Below, one piece after another: positions 37,501 through 47,250 of a DNA stretch of 64,000 bases (the stretch's first letter is position 1; the number at the start of each line of letters is the position of its first letter). The stretch spans positions 136,143,636 through 136,207,635 of the forward strand of contig NC_134950.1 in NCBI RefSeq assembly GCF_965638725.1, written 5' to 3'. Below the pieces are notes generated by a model. The model ran no database searches. It was not told the origin of the DNA and was given only the letters and a program-made list of their open reading frames with translations. A program made the position numbers and the translations under genes. The stretch is from Aptenodytes patagonicus. Lineage: Eukaryota > Chordata > Aves > Sphenisciformes > Spheniscidae.

Positions 37501-40500
37501 TCACTGAATAGAAATTCAGACTGTAAAATTTCTGTAGTGTGCTACCTGATGAGACCGCCAAAGACAGTCTTGAAAGTATTTCGAGATTTGGTTAAATATG
37601 TTTAGATTACAGAAATTAGTTGATTTTGTTAAGGGTTCAGGGAGGAAATGGTGTTTCAGTGTTGGAGCCTGCAGAGGTTGCGTTTTCTGGGGGTGAGGGA
37701 GTAGGTTTTGTTTTTCCTCTTATCAGGAAGAAGAAAGAAATTCACTGAGAGAGGTCAGAAATTATTATCTAATCATTCGACTCGAGAAGCAAGGGTTTAC
37801 AGAAAGCTTCCCACCCAATATCACAAGGTTTGTAGCAATATATATATATATATATTTGGCAGCACTTCTTGACCATTAGCGTCTGACTTTGGTGTATGCT
37901 GTTGTATACTTGCCTTTCTGCCATTTTATCTTTTAAATTGAATGCGGAAAAGATTATTAGTCACAAATAACAGTGGCAAACTTGGGCGGAAGTTTCCCAT
38001 TGAGCTAAGCCAACCTAATGGCTCATTACTGCTGAAAAGTGATCCTGCTCCCCTCGCTTCACTGGTGGCGTAACTCTTCCATCTCTTGTAGCATCAGCTC
38101 TGTCTTGCTAACCTCACTTGCCATCAGCCATTAATAAGATCTGTGAAGGTACTAGAGATAGAGACAGTCTCTTTCAAGTAGCTGTTGTTCTTTCTGCCAA
38201 AACTTAGCGTTTACATCAGTACATAGGCTTACTGGGCAGGGGATGGTACTGCAACCTGGGAAGTGGATCAGGCTGAAGTGTTTTCCTTTTTTTTTTTTAA
38301 AGTTTCTTATACATCTGATGAACAAGTGTGGTTAAAAATAGAAAAATGATACTTCAGAGACTGTCATTGCAAAAAAAATTAAGTAATTCTGCATTACAGA
38401 TTAGTATTAGGTTGCATTCTGTCTTTTAATTTTTTTTTCTCTCTCTTGTCCAGCATTTTAGTGTCATGTCCACAGCACTGAGAAATATTTTGTTTCTCCT
38501 CTTTGATACTGTCTCTTAATGCTGTGGGCTTTTTCTTGCATACTGTAGAGTGTATGCATGCTTTTTAACACAGCTTTACCCTCTTCCTGCATTGGGAAAG
38601 CAAATTCAGGATAAAGGGAGTTAGTAATCTGTTGAGCATTCTGAAATCTCTGTGTGAGGTTAACAAGTAGGGATGCAATGCGAACATGGGGAAAGGCTAG
38701 CTGGGACCTGCGGGGAGAGGCTGGTCCTGTACAGCAACAGCCAAAATGCTTCTTTGCTGGGTAGTTTCCTAGTTTTTACAGGCAATTATTAGCAGGTCTT
38801 TTTGGTTTTGTTTTTTTTTTTTTTGCCTTGCTCAGTGAGTTAGCTGTCAGGAGGAGCTCTCTTCAATAGGAGCGTTGAGGTATTTCACTGTTGCTAAAAG
38901 TAGCACAGTTATTTTTGAGGATTGATTTATAAGAATTAGGAATGCTCATTTTTACTATTCTGTTTTTTTATGTGTTTGTGCTGGTCTGCCAGCTAAAATA
39001 ACTGTCCATGTGTGTTTATGGATTGTTGTAAAATACTTGCTACACAGCAAACTGGAAAAAGGACGATAAGTTGGTTAATTTGAGAGGCTCCATAACATGC
39101 TCAACAGTGTTTAGTTCTCGTCTAACTTCCATATGAATTCCCCACTGCGAGTCTTCACTTGCCACAGATGCCAGTGTGGGTAGATTTCAGCAAGTGGTGC
39201 TTATCCTGGGGACAGTCCCTGAAGTTGGCACAGTGACAGCAAAGCGATGGCTAGCAAGGCAGCTGCTGCACTGAAGTACCCTGAGAACTGCGGGTGGCTG
39301 TGGAGGAGCCACAGGTAAAATACTGGCAGCTCAGCGGCAGCTCAGCGATACCCGTCACCCCAGGAAGGACTTGAAGTTGACCTCCCCTCCCAGCAAGCGG
39401 TGATCTTTGCTGATCTTCTGCATCCTAAAATGTAGTAGCATTTACATCTTTACCAGAGTGGCGGACAACCTGGGGTGGCCACCAGCTGAAGGGTGCCGGT
39501 GGGAAGTGTGGACGCTTGTCTATCAATTGCGCGAGATTTCAGTACCCTGTATTTTAGATGCCTGCTGGAATTCAAGGAGGAAATCAGCGTGAGTTTGTCT
39601 AGCTGCAGTGTACATAGTAACTAATGATGATCTTGGGCAACCACCCACTACTGGGAGAGGTGAGACCAGGAGATGCCTTTCTTTTTGGTCTGTCTGTCTT
39701 TCCTTCTTTTTTTTTCCCCCTCTGTTCTCACATAGTAATAATAAAGTCCTGAAAAGGTCCAACATGGGATCCATATTTGGGTCTCATAGCTATTATGGAC
39801 GTAATAAGGGCCAGAATGGTCTCTAACCAAATGGTCACTAAGAAAATCTCTGTGAAGGTAAGCTGTTGAAAAGTCAGACCAGGCTTTCCTATGTCTCCTA
39901 GAGCACGTGCCAGGACAGCTAAAGCAGGATCTTATGTCTTGCGAGGAAAACCCCATTCACCACAGACATCTTGACAGTGACCACCCTGAGGTCTCCTCAT
40001 TCCTTCTTGAGATGTCGCGCAACTTGAGACGTTGGTTTTACCATATTGGGCAAAGCCGTGGTTTGTTTTGTTTTGAGCCTCTGAGACGCGGGCTCTGGGT
40101 GGACTGGTCACTGTTTTGGCATCCCCAGCGGTGGAATGCGTGTGTGGATGATCAGATCGCTCAGAGGAAGAGGAGAATTTACTGACATCCTTATCCACAT
40201 TCCAGGGCTTGCCTTTCATCTCCACCACCCTGCCGCGCAAAAGAGAGAGGGTAATTAATGTTCCACCACTTGTAGGGACAAAGCTCGAGGGGCCTCCTGC
40301 CGCTTGCATCCCTTGTGTGTGCTGTGAATTCCTCTGAGTTTGGGTATAGCGGGTACCTGCACAGCCACAATGAAGCAGATGGTAAGATGGTTTCAGCGGT
40401 TTGGTACTCAGGCTAAGGTTCGGTGTTTTTTTTTTTTTTTTTCTCTCTACAGTATTCAAGAATTTGCATTCATGTTATGTGGCTTGGAATCCCACTAGCA

Positions 40501-41095
40501 TGGAATATAACTTGAAAAAAGACATGCATTAGATCGTCAACAGTCATTGACATCTCAGCAGCAATATGTTGATTTATATCACCTAAGGAAAGAGCCTAAG
40601 ATTTTTTTTTTTTTTCCCCCTGCTTCTTGGGGGAGGCGGGAGAGATGTTTAATCAGACTTGGAAAATTCCCTTGGATGACAGCAATAAGTCTAATCAGAT
40701 GACAGTATTCATGTCAAACCTGTTAATTTGTTATCTTACCACTTTATGGTAATCTCTATAAAAGAGATTGCTTGACTTGTAAGCATCTGCTCAAAACCAA
40801 TTACATTACAATGGGGTGTTGTTTATTAAATATAGGGGACTCGTTCATTTGTTTCTCAAGAGCAATGATGCTTTATTGTGTTCATTCTGAAGGGCCATGT
40901 TCAGTGCGTCTGGTTCCTTTATATCCCATTTTAAGAATTATATGTTGCTCAAGCTGTCTGTGTATGTATGCGCTATGTAGATAACTGACCTAATTATACA
41001 GATAAATTCTTGAAAGTGGTTATTTTGATAATTGTCGGTATTAAAAATCAGATACAGTAGAGTTCCTTAGTCTTATTTAAAGTTCAAACAGGTTA
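31580..41095. other. Intergenic DNA between convergent TOMM7 and IL6
   Basis: About 9.5 kb separates the two 3' ends. It contains an (AT)9 microsatellite at 37838-37855, a purine-rich patch around 35340-35500, scattered T- and A-runs, and one unusually long open frame on the minus strand (39932-40459, 175 codons) inside a slightly GC-richer patch at 39430-40400. No CR1 or other mobile element is recognised. No exon of a known gene is seen. Confidence 0.65.
37838..37855. repeat. (AT)9 microsatellite
   Basis: Nine AT dinucleotides in intergenic DNA. Confidence 0.9.
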
Positions 41096-41099
41096 ACCA

Positions 41100-41500
41100 G
41101 TTTTTTTTTAAAATCAGCTTTTATTTGTTCTAAAAATATAAATAAGACATAAATAACATCTCAAATATTTTAAAAGTGTAAGTTATGCAACAGTTTTTCT
41201 GCCTTCTGAAAATATTTTTGTTGTTGAATACATATTAAATAAGTTGATAGTCTGAATAGTACCATTAGAAATGAAATAAAATAGGTCCTTTGTTTAAATT
41301 ATTTCTAAATATTGAAAATATAAATAGGAAACATTAGAAATGAATAAATATTTTAAATACAATAAATAGGTTCCTAGAAGGAAATGAGAATGTATATAAA
41401 TGCAAACCATTGTTACTATTTCTGGTTCTTAAAACAGAACAACACTGTCATCTGCCACATGACAGATCTGTAACAAAGGATTGTGCCTGAATTAAAACAT
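41100..41500 (-). promoter_or_regulatory. IL6: IL6 3' UTR with AU-rich elements and poly(A) signal
   Basis: The 400 bases after the IL6 stop contain ten ATTTA pentamers on the transcribed strand, seen as TAAAT on the + strand, several within UAUUUAU contexts. They cluster at 41140-41155 and 41234-41405. Such elements are bound by TTP, AUF1 and HuR and make IL6 mRNA short-lived in mammals and birds. An AATAAA on the minus strand at 41120-41125 places cleavage near 41100. The ends are inferred. Confidence 0.88.
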
Positions 41501-41692
41501 TCAGGCACTGAAACTCCTGGTATTTTTCAAATAGCGAACGGCCCTCACGGTTTTCTCCATAAATGAAGTAAAGTCTCGGAGGATGAGGTGGGTGGTGATT
41601 TTCTCTATCCAGGTCTTATCGGACTTCAGCTTTGCGCGGAGGGATTCCTGGGTAGCTGAGTCTGGGATGATCACTTCATCGGGGTTTATCAC
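41501..41692 (-). CDS. IL6: IL6 coding exon 4 and stop
   Basis: It encodes the last 63 residues (VINPDEVIIPDS to KNTRSFSA) and ends in TGA at 41501-41503. The acceptor is TTTTTCACAG|GTG. It contains helix D, with the strongly conserved WIEKIT, HLILRDFTSFMEK and RAVRYLK blocks. Confidence 0.97.
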   Translation of the reverse strand: MINPDEVIIPDSATQESLRAKLKSDKTWIEKITTHLILRDFTSFMEKTVRAVRYLKNTRSFSA

Positions 41693-44600
41693 CTGTGAAA
41701 AAGACAATATTGAGGTGCCCCGGCTAAAACATTGTAATTGAGCTTGTTGGAGAGCATCGGTTTACATGTAGAATACATTCCTGACCAGCTGTGTATCCAA
41801 CGTTTCTGTACTGCTGCCGACAGACTTCCCTGGGACCTGTGCTTCCCTACAGCCCCGCTTCTGCAGTGGGGTTTGAGGTGCCCTGATGCCTGCTACGATT
41901 ACTGCAGAAGAATCAAAGCGTCTCGTCTGATCTATACCACTTTTTCTGGTTTGAATGCAACGTCTGGCGTCGTGGTCCAACACGCTGCACTGAACAGATC
42001 GATACACCTCTCCTGCTATCTGCTGACCGCGTGGTTAGTTGGGAAGGTGCTGAACATGATTCGTCCTAACCTGTACTGGCTGCTGCGTCCCGAGTCATAA
42101 GTTAATTGGGTGACATTGGAGTACTCTCACATTTCATAATAGATTAACAGTTTCCAAAGATGTCAAACTTGTTTAGCTGCTTAATTCTTACTTTCCAGGC
42201 ATTTAGGCATGTGGGAGACTGTCACCAACTTTCACTGATGTGTGGGATCCTAACAGCGAGATGAGTAAAAGGAGCTATGTACCTAATGCTGACTGACAGC
42301 GCTGGGCACCGGTACCCAAATGCCTTTTAAGAACTTGTCCCGTGGAGTGCGTAGGTGACTTCTGAAAATGGGAGTTGCTCACCCAAAGCATGGAGCTGCT
42401 TTGGATGATTTGGGGTCTAGTAGTCTAACAGCGAAGTATCTGCTTCATCCCGAGTTTAGGACCTCTCCTAAACTTTAACAAGTGACAAAAGCACATGCAC
42501 CTCCTTCTGGAATATTTTTTTTGTGAAATTCAGTAAGAGATGAATATTCTTTCTGTCCAGACTACTTAACAGTGGATTCTGATCACACACCAGTATATCC
42601 AACTCCTTGTTGCACCCTGCAAAGGGTTGTGTCTGGACATCCAGATAGCTATCGTGCTGATGGATCTACCTGACCACAAGTAACAGATTCTGTCCTTGCT
42701 CTCCTTGCCTTAAATAGCAGATAGACTTCTCCCGTAAAGAAAAATTTCCAATCTGGACATCAAGCCTCCTCCCTTTCTCAAAAACTGCAGTTTCTACAAG
42801 TACAGGTTTTGCTTTTGATCACTGTGTTTAATTCTGCCTGTCCCAACTACCTCGATCTTCCTGATTTTCCAAAAAGGCTAGGCTCCCCCAGTTACGAAAT
42901 GAACTCTCTACAAAGTAATGTATCAAGTTGGAAGCCAGTAGTAAGTTGCTGTCTTACGACGGGACTATTCTTCTTGGCTAGTACAGTGTGAAAAAAGCAG
43001 TTCAGCTCCCTTTCACTTAAAGAATGATGGACATAAATAAATGTGTTAGGAAAGGTATGGCAAACACACAATGGGCTTTTCAGGTGCCAAAAACCGCCGT
43101 GAAGCAAATAATGCCCTGAGATTTCTGCAGTTCTTAGTTCTGCGGTCCTTACTCACCTGGTTGGTTCTTACTCAGGCAAATAGTTTCCCTGATGACTAAG
43201 TATTCATGTTAAGGGTTATTAATGTGATTAAGAACTGCAGGAATGAAGTGAATTTTTGAAGTGTGATCTCTCAAAGCTCTCCAAAACATAGAAAACAACT
43301 GTCAGAAATTGCCAGAAATGAATAGTATTTAGTTTACCAAACCAAAAGCAAATCGGGTGTTTGTAGAAGGAAGGTTTTTTTTCATCATGATTACAAGCAA
43401 AATGTGTGCTTTTCAATAGGCAGCACCTTTTATTTAGTCAAGTTATTAACTTATGTTCTGAATTTAACTGTCTTCCTTGATTTTTAAGCTACAATATACC
43501 ATGCAGCTTGGCTTAAGAGTTTGTTTTGGAGAGTTTTAAAGATTAATAATGTTGTAAAAATGTATTTGCTTTTATTTATGTGGGTTTTAAAAAAAGTTAC
43601 TTATATCTACTTCTCAGGGGATTGCAACATTAGAAGGCTTGGACTGAACTGCAGTTCCACAATTGGGAACAAGCTCCCTGAGAAACCTTATTTCTATCAG
43701 CCAGGCAGCGTTAGTATATTTGTTCTTAAAACAATATGATGCATTTAATTGTTGGTTTGGAAATTAGAAATAACAATAGAAAGTAGGAAGAAGAGTTGTT
43801 TCTTTAAGAAAAGAAAACAAAAGCTTGTAAAACCTGCAAGTCTACCCTTACTTAAGGGTAAGTATCTGAGCATAAGGAACCATCACCTGTTTCCGCTGAG
43901 AAGAAACGAAAGTGAGAAATGTTCAACTTCACATAGCATCCTATTTCTCTGACTACACAACAGTGCTAAGCCATAACAATTACCGGAGTGAATTTAAAAC
44001 CAACTCACCATCTGTCTTATGGTACGTGCCAGGTGCTCTGTACTATAGCACAGCGATTCAACATTTTGCTTTTCACTGGTAAAAGTTTCTTGTACATATT
44101 GAAGGTATGTCCGAAACGTATAAAGCCCACTGGAGAGTTTTCTCAAGCATTTATCCTGAAATGAGAGAAAGGTGAGAAAATCACTTACAGCTCAGCAGTG
44201 CCTTGATCGCAGTATTGCGCATACAGCGCAGGTAAGCGGATGATGCTTATACAGAGCGCAGAGATCTGTGCTGGAGCCAGCACCAATCTTTAGGTCAACT
44301 TCTGCAGTTTTTTGGAGCAGGCAAAAAAGTACCGCTGGGGCTTATTGCCCCAGGTATATAGGATTAGACGAGAAAGGAGAGCGGTTCCTTGCCTCATCGA
44401 AGCCGGCGAGCAGACACCCATCTTCCTCCGTCACCTTGGGGAGGTTGAGGTTGTTCTGGACGAGCATTTCCATGCTGTTCTCGCAGACGGTAAACTTCTC
44501 GCACATCTGGGGAGAGACACCGAGAGGTTTGGTCGCACCTTGGCCGGAGGCAGCCCTCCCCGGGCCGGGTGCGTGCGAGCCCCCGGGCCGCCCCGTACCC

Positions 44601-44860
44601 ACCTCCTCCTGCAGCTGGGCCGCTCGGGCGTGCAGCAGCCGGGCCAGCCGCACGCAGTCGGGCAGCGCCGCCCGCTGCACCGCCGCCTCCTCCAGCTCGG
44701 CCTCCCCCGAGGAGTCGGCGGCCGGCAGCGGGGCGGCGGCGGCCCGCGGCAGCAGCAGGAGGAGCAGCAGCGGCGGCGGCAGGGCGGCGGCGGCCCGGAG
44801 GGCGGGCGGCCGGCGGCGGCGGCCGGCGCGGTCACGGTCGCAGCCCTGGGGAAACTTCAT
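41501..44860 (-). CDS. IL6: Interleukin-6 (spliced, four coding exons)
   Basis: IL-6 is a secreted four-helix cytokine that signals through IL6R and gp130 to JAK/STAT3 in acute-phase and immune responses. The joined exons (44603-44860, 44393-44506, 44009-44155, 41501-41692) encode 236 residues; chicken IL-6 is 241 as I recall. Residues 1-45 are an Arg-rich start and a run of seven leucines, the signal peptide. Four cysteines are placed as in mammalian IL-6: C88-C94 (six apart) and C117-C127 (ten apart). The C-terminus FMEKTVRAVRYLK forms helix D of the receptor-binding face. Introns 1 and 3 are GT-AG; intron 2 appears to be GC-AG. All junctions are phase 0. The absence of the mammalian first intron is as remembered for chicken. 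Confidence 0.97.
41693..44008 (-). other. IL6: IL6 intron 3 (2316 bp)
   Basis: A GT-AG intron, by far the largest of the gene. It has an open frame on the opposite strand (41738-42100, 120 codons) that resembles nothing known and is taken as chance. No mobile element is recognised. Confidence 0.9.
44009..44155 (-). CDS. IL6: IL6 coding exon 3
   Basis: It encodes 49 residues, from DKCLRKLSSG (with C127) through YVQETFTSEKQNVESLCYST to TIRQM, aligned throughout with chicken IL-6. The acceptor is TTTCAG and the donor ATG|GTGAGT. It contains no ATG near its start and was found by splice-site and protein matching. Confidence 0.95.
44156..44392 (-). other. IL6: IL6 intron 2 (237 bp, GC-AG)
   Basis: The donor reads GAG|GCAAGG and the acceptor TTTCTCTCATTTCAG|GAT. 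No usable GT occurs between the conserved GFDE codons and the in-frame stop at 44342-44344. GC-AG introns make up about 1% of vertebrate introns and need strong flanking matches, as here. Confidence 0.85.
44393..44506 (-). CDS. IL6: IL6 coding exon 2
   Basis: It encodes 38 residues from MCEKFTVCEN to CLLAGFDE, nearly identical to chicken IL-6, including the first disulphide pair (C88, C94) and C117. The acceptor CCCCAG is clear. The exon must end at GAG (44393) to match the family and keep phase 0, and the next bases are GCAAGG, so the donor is GC rather than GT. Confidence 0.93.
44507..44602 (-). other. IL6: IL6 intron 1 (96 bp)
   Basis: It has a GT donor and a TCTCCCCAG acceptor. It is very short, GC-rich, a multiple of three and has no stop codon in frame. 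Retention would therefore insert 32 residues between the two exons rather than truncate the protein. Confidence 0.9.
44603..44860 (-). CDS. IL6: IL6 coding exon 1
   Basis: It encodes residues 1-86, from MKFPQGCDRD to AAQLQEE. Nearly half is signal peptide with a low-complexity Arg, Ala, Pro and Leu composition. The exon is extremely GC-rich. This creates long antisense open frames of 117-254 codons, which are artefacts. The donor is GAG|GTGGGT at 44602-44597. The ATG at 44860 is the only one in frame before the leucine run. Confidence 0.95.
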
Positions 44861-44917
44861 GGTGCGGCTCTTCGGCTGCGGCCCCGGCCCCTTCTCGTCG
44901 GCGAGGCTGGCGGGTTG

Positions 44918-45128
44918 AATGAGCTCCGGGCATCCCTGAACGTGTATTTATCGAGGGGGCTTCGAGATTATTCATGGCCCGGGAAAATCCGGCATGAGAA
45001 CACGGGGGTGTGTGCGCGGCGGAGCGCGCTGGGCTTGACACAGCGCTCGCCCTGTCCGAGCGCGGCGGGATTGTGAAACGGGGCCGGGGGGGGGCCAGCC
45101 GAGAGCGGCCGGCGGGAGTATGAAGTCA
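44918..45128 (-). promoter_or_regulatory. IL6: IL6 core promoter: TATA box, kappaB, C/EBP-like and CRE-like sites
   Basis: On the minus strand a TATA-type ATAAATA lies at 44945-44951, so transcription should start near 44917. GGATTTTCCC at 44981-44990 is a good NF-kappaB site at about -65 to -74, the position it holds in the human gene. A C/EBP-like ATTGTGAAAC is at 45070-45079 (about -155), and a CRE/AP-1-like TGACTTCA (minus strand) is at 45121-45128 (about -205). The block from kappaB to the start site also aligns by eye with the human promoter (GATTTTCCC, CATGA, ATAAATA and GCTCATTC-like pieces in the same order). This predicts NF-kappaB and C/EBP induction. Confidence 0.82.
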
Positions 45129-47239
45129 TCGTGCTCCTGCACCGTAACTCCTTGAGGGCCGGGCTACCCCCGCCGCCGCCGCCGCCGGCTCACCTGGCCC
45201 CGCGGGGCCGGGGCCGGGGCCGCCCGATCCCGCTGCCGGCAGCCTCTGAGCCTGCCGGCTCCAGCCGCACAGGCGGTCTCGGAAATCATGCATTACATAC
45301 CTACCTGTGGACATACATACTTTATACATTTAATATATTTTCATATACTTTAACATTTTAATGTGTTTTAATGTTTTATAGCTTTCGTGTTATGTATCTT
45401 TATTTCTATATTTTAGCTATTTTCATTATTTATATATGTGAAACTAAATGCCCGTGTTAGATGCTGGGTATGTATAAGTCGTCAGTTGCCTCTCTCTGTT
45501 TGAACTACGTATGGTTGGGGTGAAATACATCACGGTCATACGCTTTAAATGCACAGGGGATGGACCAGAGCCAGCTCCCACAGCTCCAACAGGAGGGTGG
45601 CTGCAGGAAATGCCGTGCAGTTCCCTGTTATCTGCCGCCTTATCTCCTTCTGCCTACCTGGGAGGTGTGGCGGGAATTTTAACCTTTCACAGAGGGACTC
45701 CTCACCCAGGGCAAGTGTGCCCATTTGGCTCAAGCATGTGGAGCGTGGACTGAGTCAAACTGTGCAAGGCATGCGGACGCTGAACTTTCGGAATGTCTTG
45801 AACTGATTTTGGCCAAACTGACTTTTTTTTTTAATGAAATCAGTGCCGTTTTCTCATGTAAGGAAGACCAGAGAAAGACCCGATTTGGCTTTGAGAGGTG
45901 CTGTCAGGAGAGCGTGGAGTGGGGAGAACAGAACATGGGGCAGAGCTGATAGGGGGAGAGACGATACAGTGACTGAACTTGGGTGTCCTCATTTGGACTC
46001 TCCCTTTAAAAAACCAACAGATATTGCTAATTCATTTCCTAAGAACAGCCTGGATAGAGAGCCTTAGGAAAGAAGTAGGGTACCACTGGTTTTTTATTTA
46101 ATGTCCTGTTCTGCCAGTAGCGGAAAGGCAGCTGTAGTAATTTTGCCCAGTGGAGAGATACTAGCGCTGAAAGGCAAGTGTGAGAGAGCGATTTTCAACA
46201 GCAGCAATCTGTCTCTGCCCGGTTCCCTGAGCGTGGCAGAGGGGAGCCATAGCAATAATCTTCTGTTACGTTAGCTCTCCCTTACCAGGTCTGTGGCGTT
46301 AGGCATAAGAAGAAAGCATGCCACTAATGGTATGTTTGACTAGTATCAAATGAAACAATTTGATTGCAAGGTGCCAAAGGATTAAAACAGCCAGACCAGA
46401 TGAGTTCAATGCTCCGGACAAGCCCGGTATTTGCTTCCTGATAACCATCAGGGGCAGATACAGCAGGGATGAGAACTCCTGCCTCCCTCTCTTTCCATTC
46501 GTGATAGCACGTGTACATGTTTAGGAGAGCGATTTCCTTCCACTGCCAGGCGGCTCATAGGCTGTTCACTGCAGGCAGCCAAACTTTTCCTTTACCTAAC
46601 CCAAGCGAACATACTGACTATTCCTAAAATTGCCAAAGCTTGGTAGAAGACTACACTTCCTTAATAATGTATTTTCAGCAGGCATTGTGTGAGTTAATCT
46701 TGTTTGTAGCTCCATAATTTTTAATTTTGTAACCTTATTTTATGAGTTGTCCTTTTCTCCTTATGCCATGAAAATGTCTTTTATTTAGCAACTTCCAGAG
46801 AACCTTTTTGTGCTGATCACTGTTATACGGGGATCAGTCTTGCTGATGTGTGTAGTTTATCTTCAGAGTGAAATAAAAGCAGTTTTCAACTGTTGTTCCT
46901 CATCTAAAAGCTTCTAAGCCTTCAGTTATTATTGTCTCCTTTTGCATTGTGGGGTTTTGTTTACTCTTTTATATGATTGTCCATGTGACTTTTCAGAGGT
47001 GCAAAGTATATTTACATGCTCCAGTGGAAGTTGCTCATTAATGCCTTAGGAGCTCAGTTTGATAATCTAGGACAAAGCGTAGCATTCAAGGGAAGGAGGA
47101 ACTCGAATTTACACAATAGCATTAAAATACTTCTGCTATTACTCTAGACAGTTTCTTATGGAAAAAACACTTTTTTAAATTGGGACTACACATAAGAGAA
47201 ATACTTTGCGCTGATCTATCTATAATAATGTTTAAAGTT

Positions 47240-47250
47240 GGGGGGGGGGG
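47240..47250 (+). repeat. G11 homopolymer
   Basis: Eleven Gs in a row in otherwise AT-rich intergenic DNA. Confidence 0.85.

Larger units (their letters stand above)
44510..45270. promoter_or_regulatory. IL6: CpG island over IL6 exon 1 and promoter
   Basis: GC-rich, CpG-dense sequence extends from intron 1 through exon 1 to about 45265. There it breaks off sharply into very AT-rich DNA (45300-45440). Mammalian IL6 lacks such a strong island, so the bird locus differs in base composition. Near 45170 there is a short GCC-repeat run. Confidence 0.8.

Noticed and set aside
41738-42100. 120-codon + strand frame inside IL6 intron 3
   Set aside because: Antisense to the gene, no recognisable domain, and consistent with chance in a slightly GC-richer patch.
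44268-45076. Long + strand frames of 216, 254 and 117 codons opposite IL6 exon 1
   Set aside because: They are antisense or out-of-frame to a well-supported exon in extremely GC-rich DNA where stop codons are rare. Their Ala/Arg/Pro composition is typical of such shadows.
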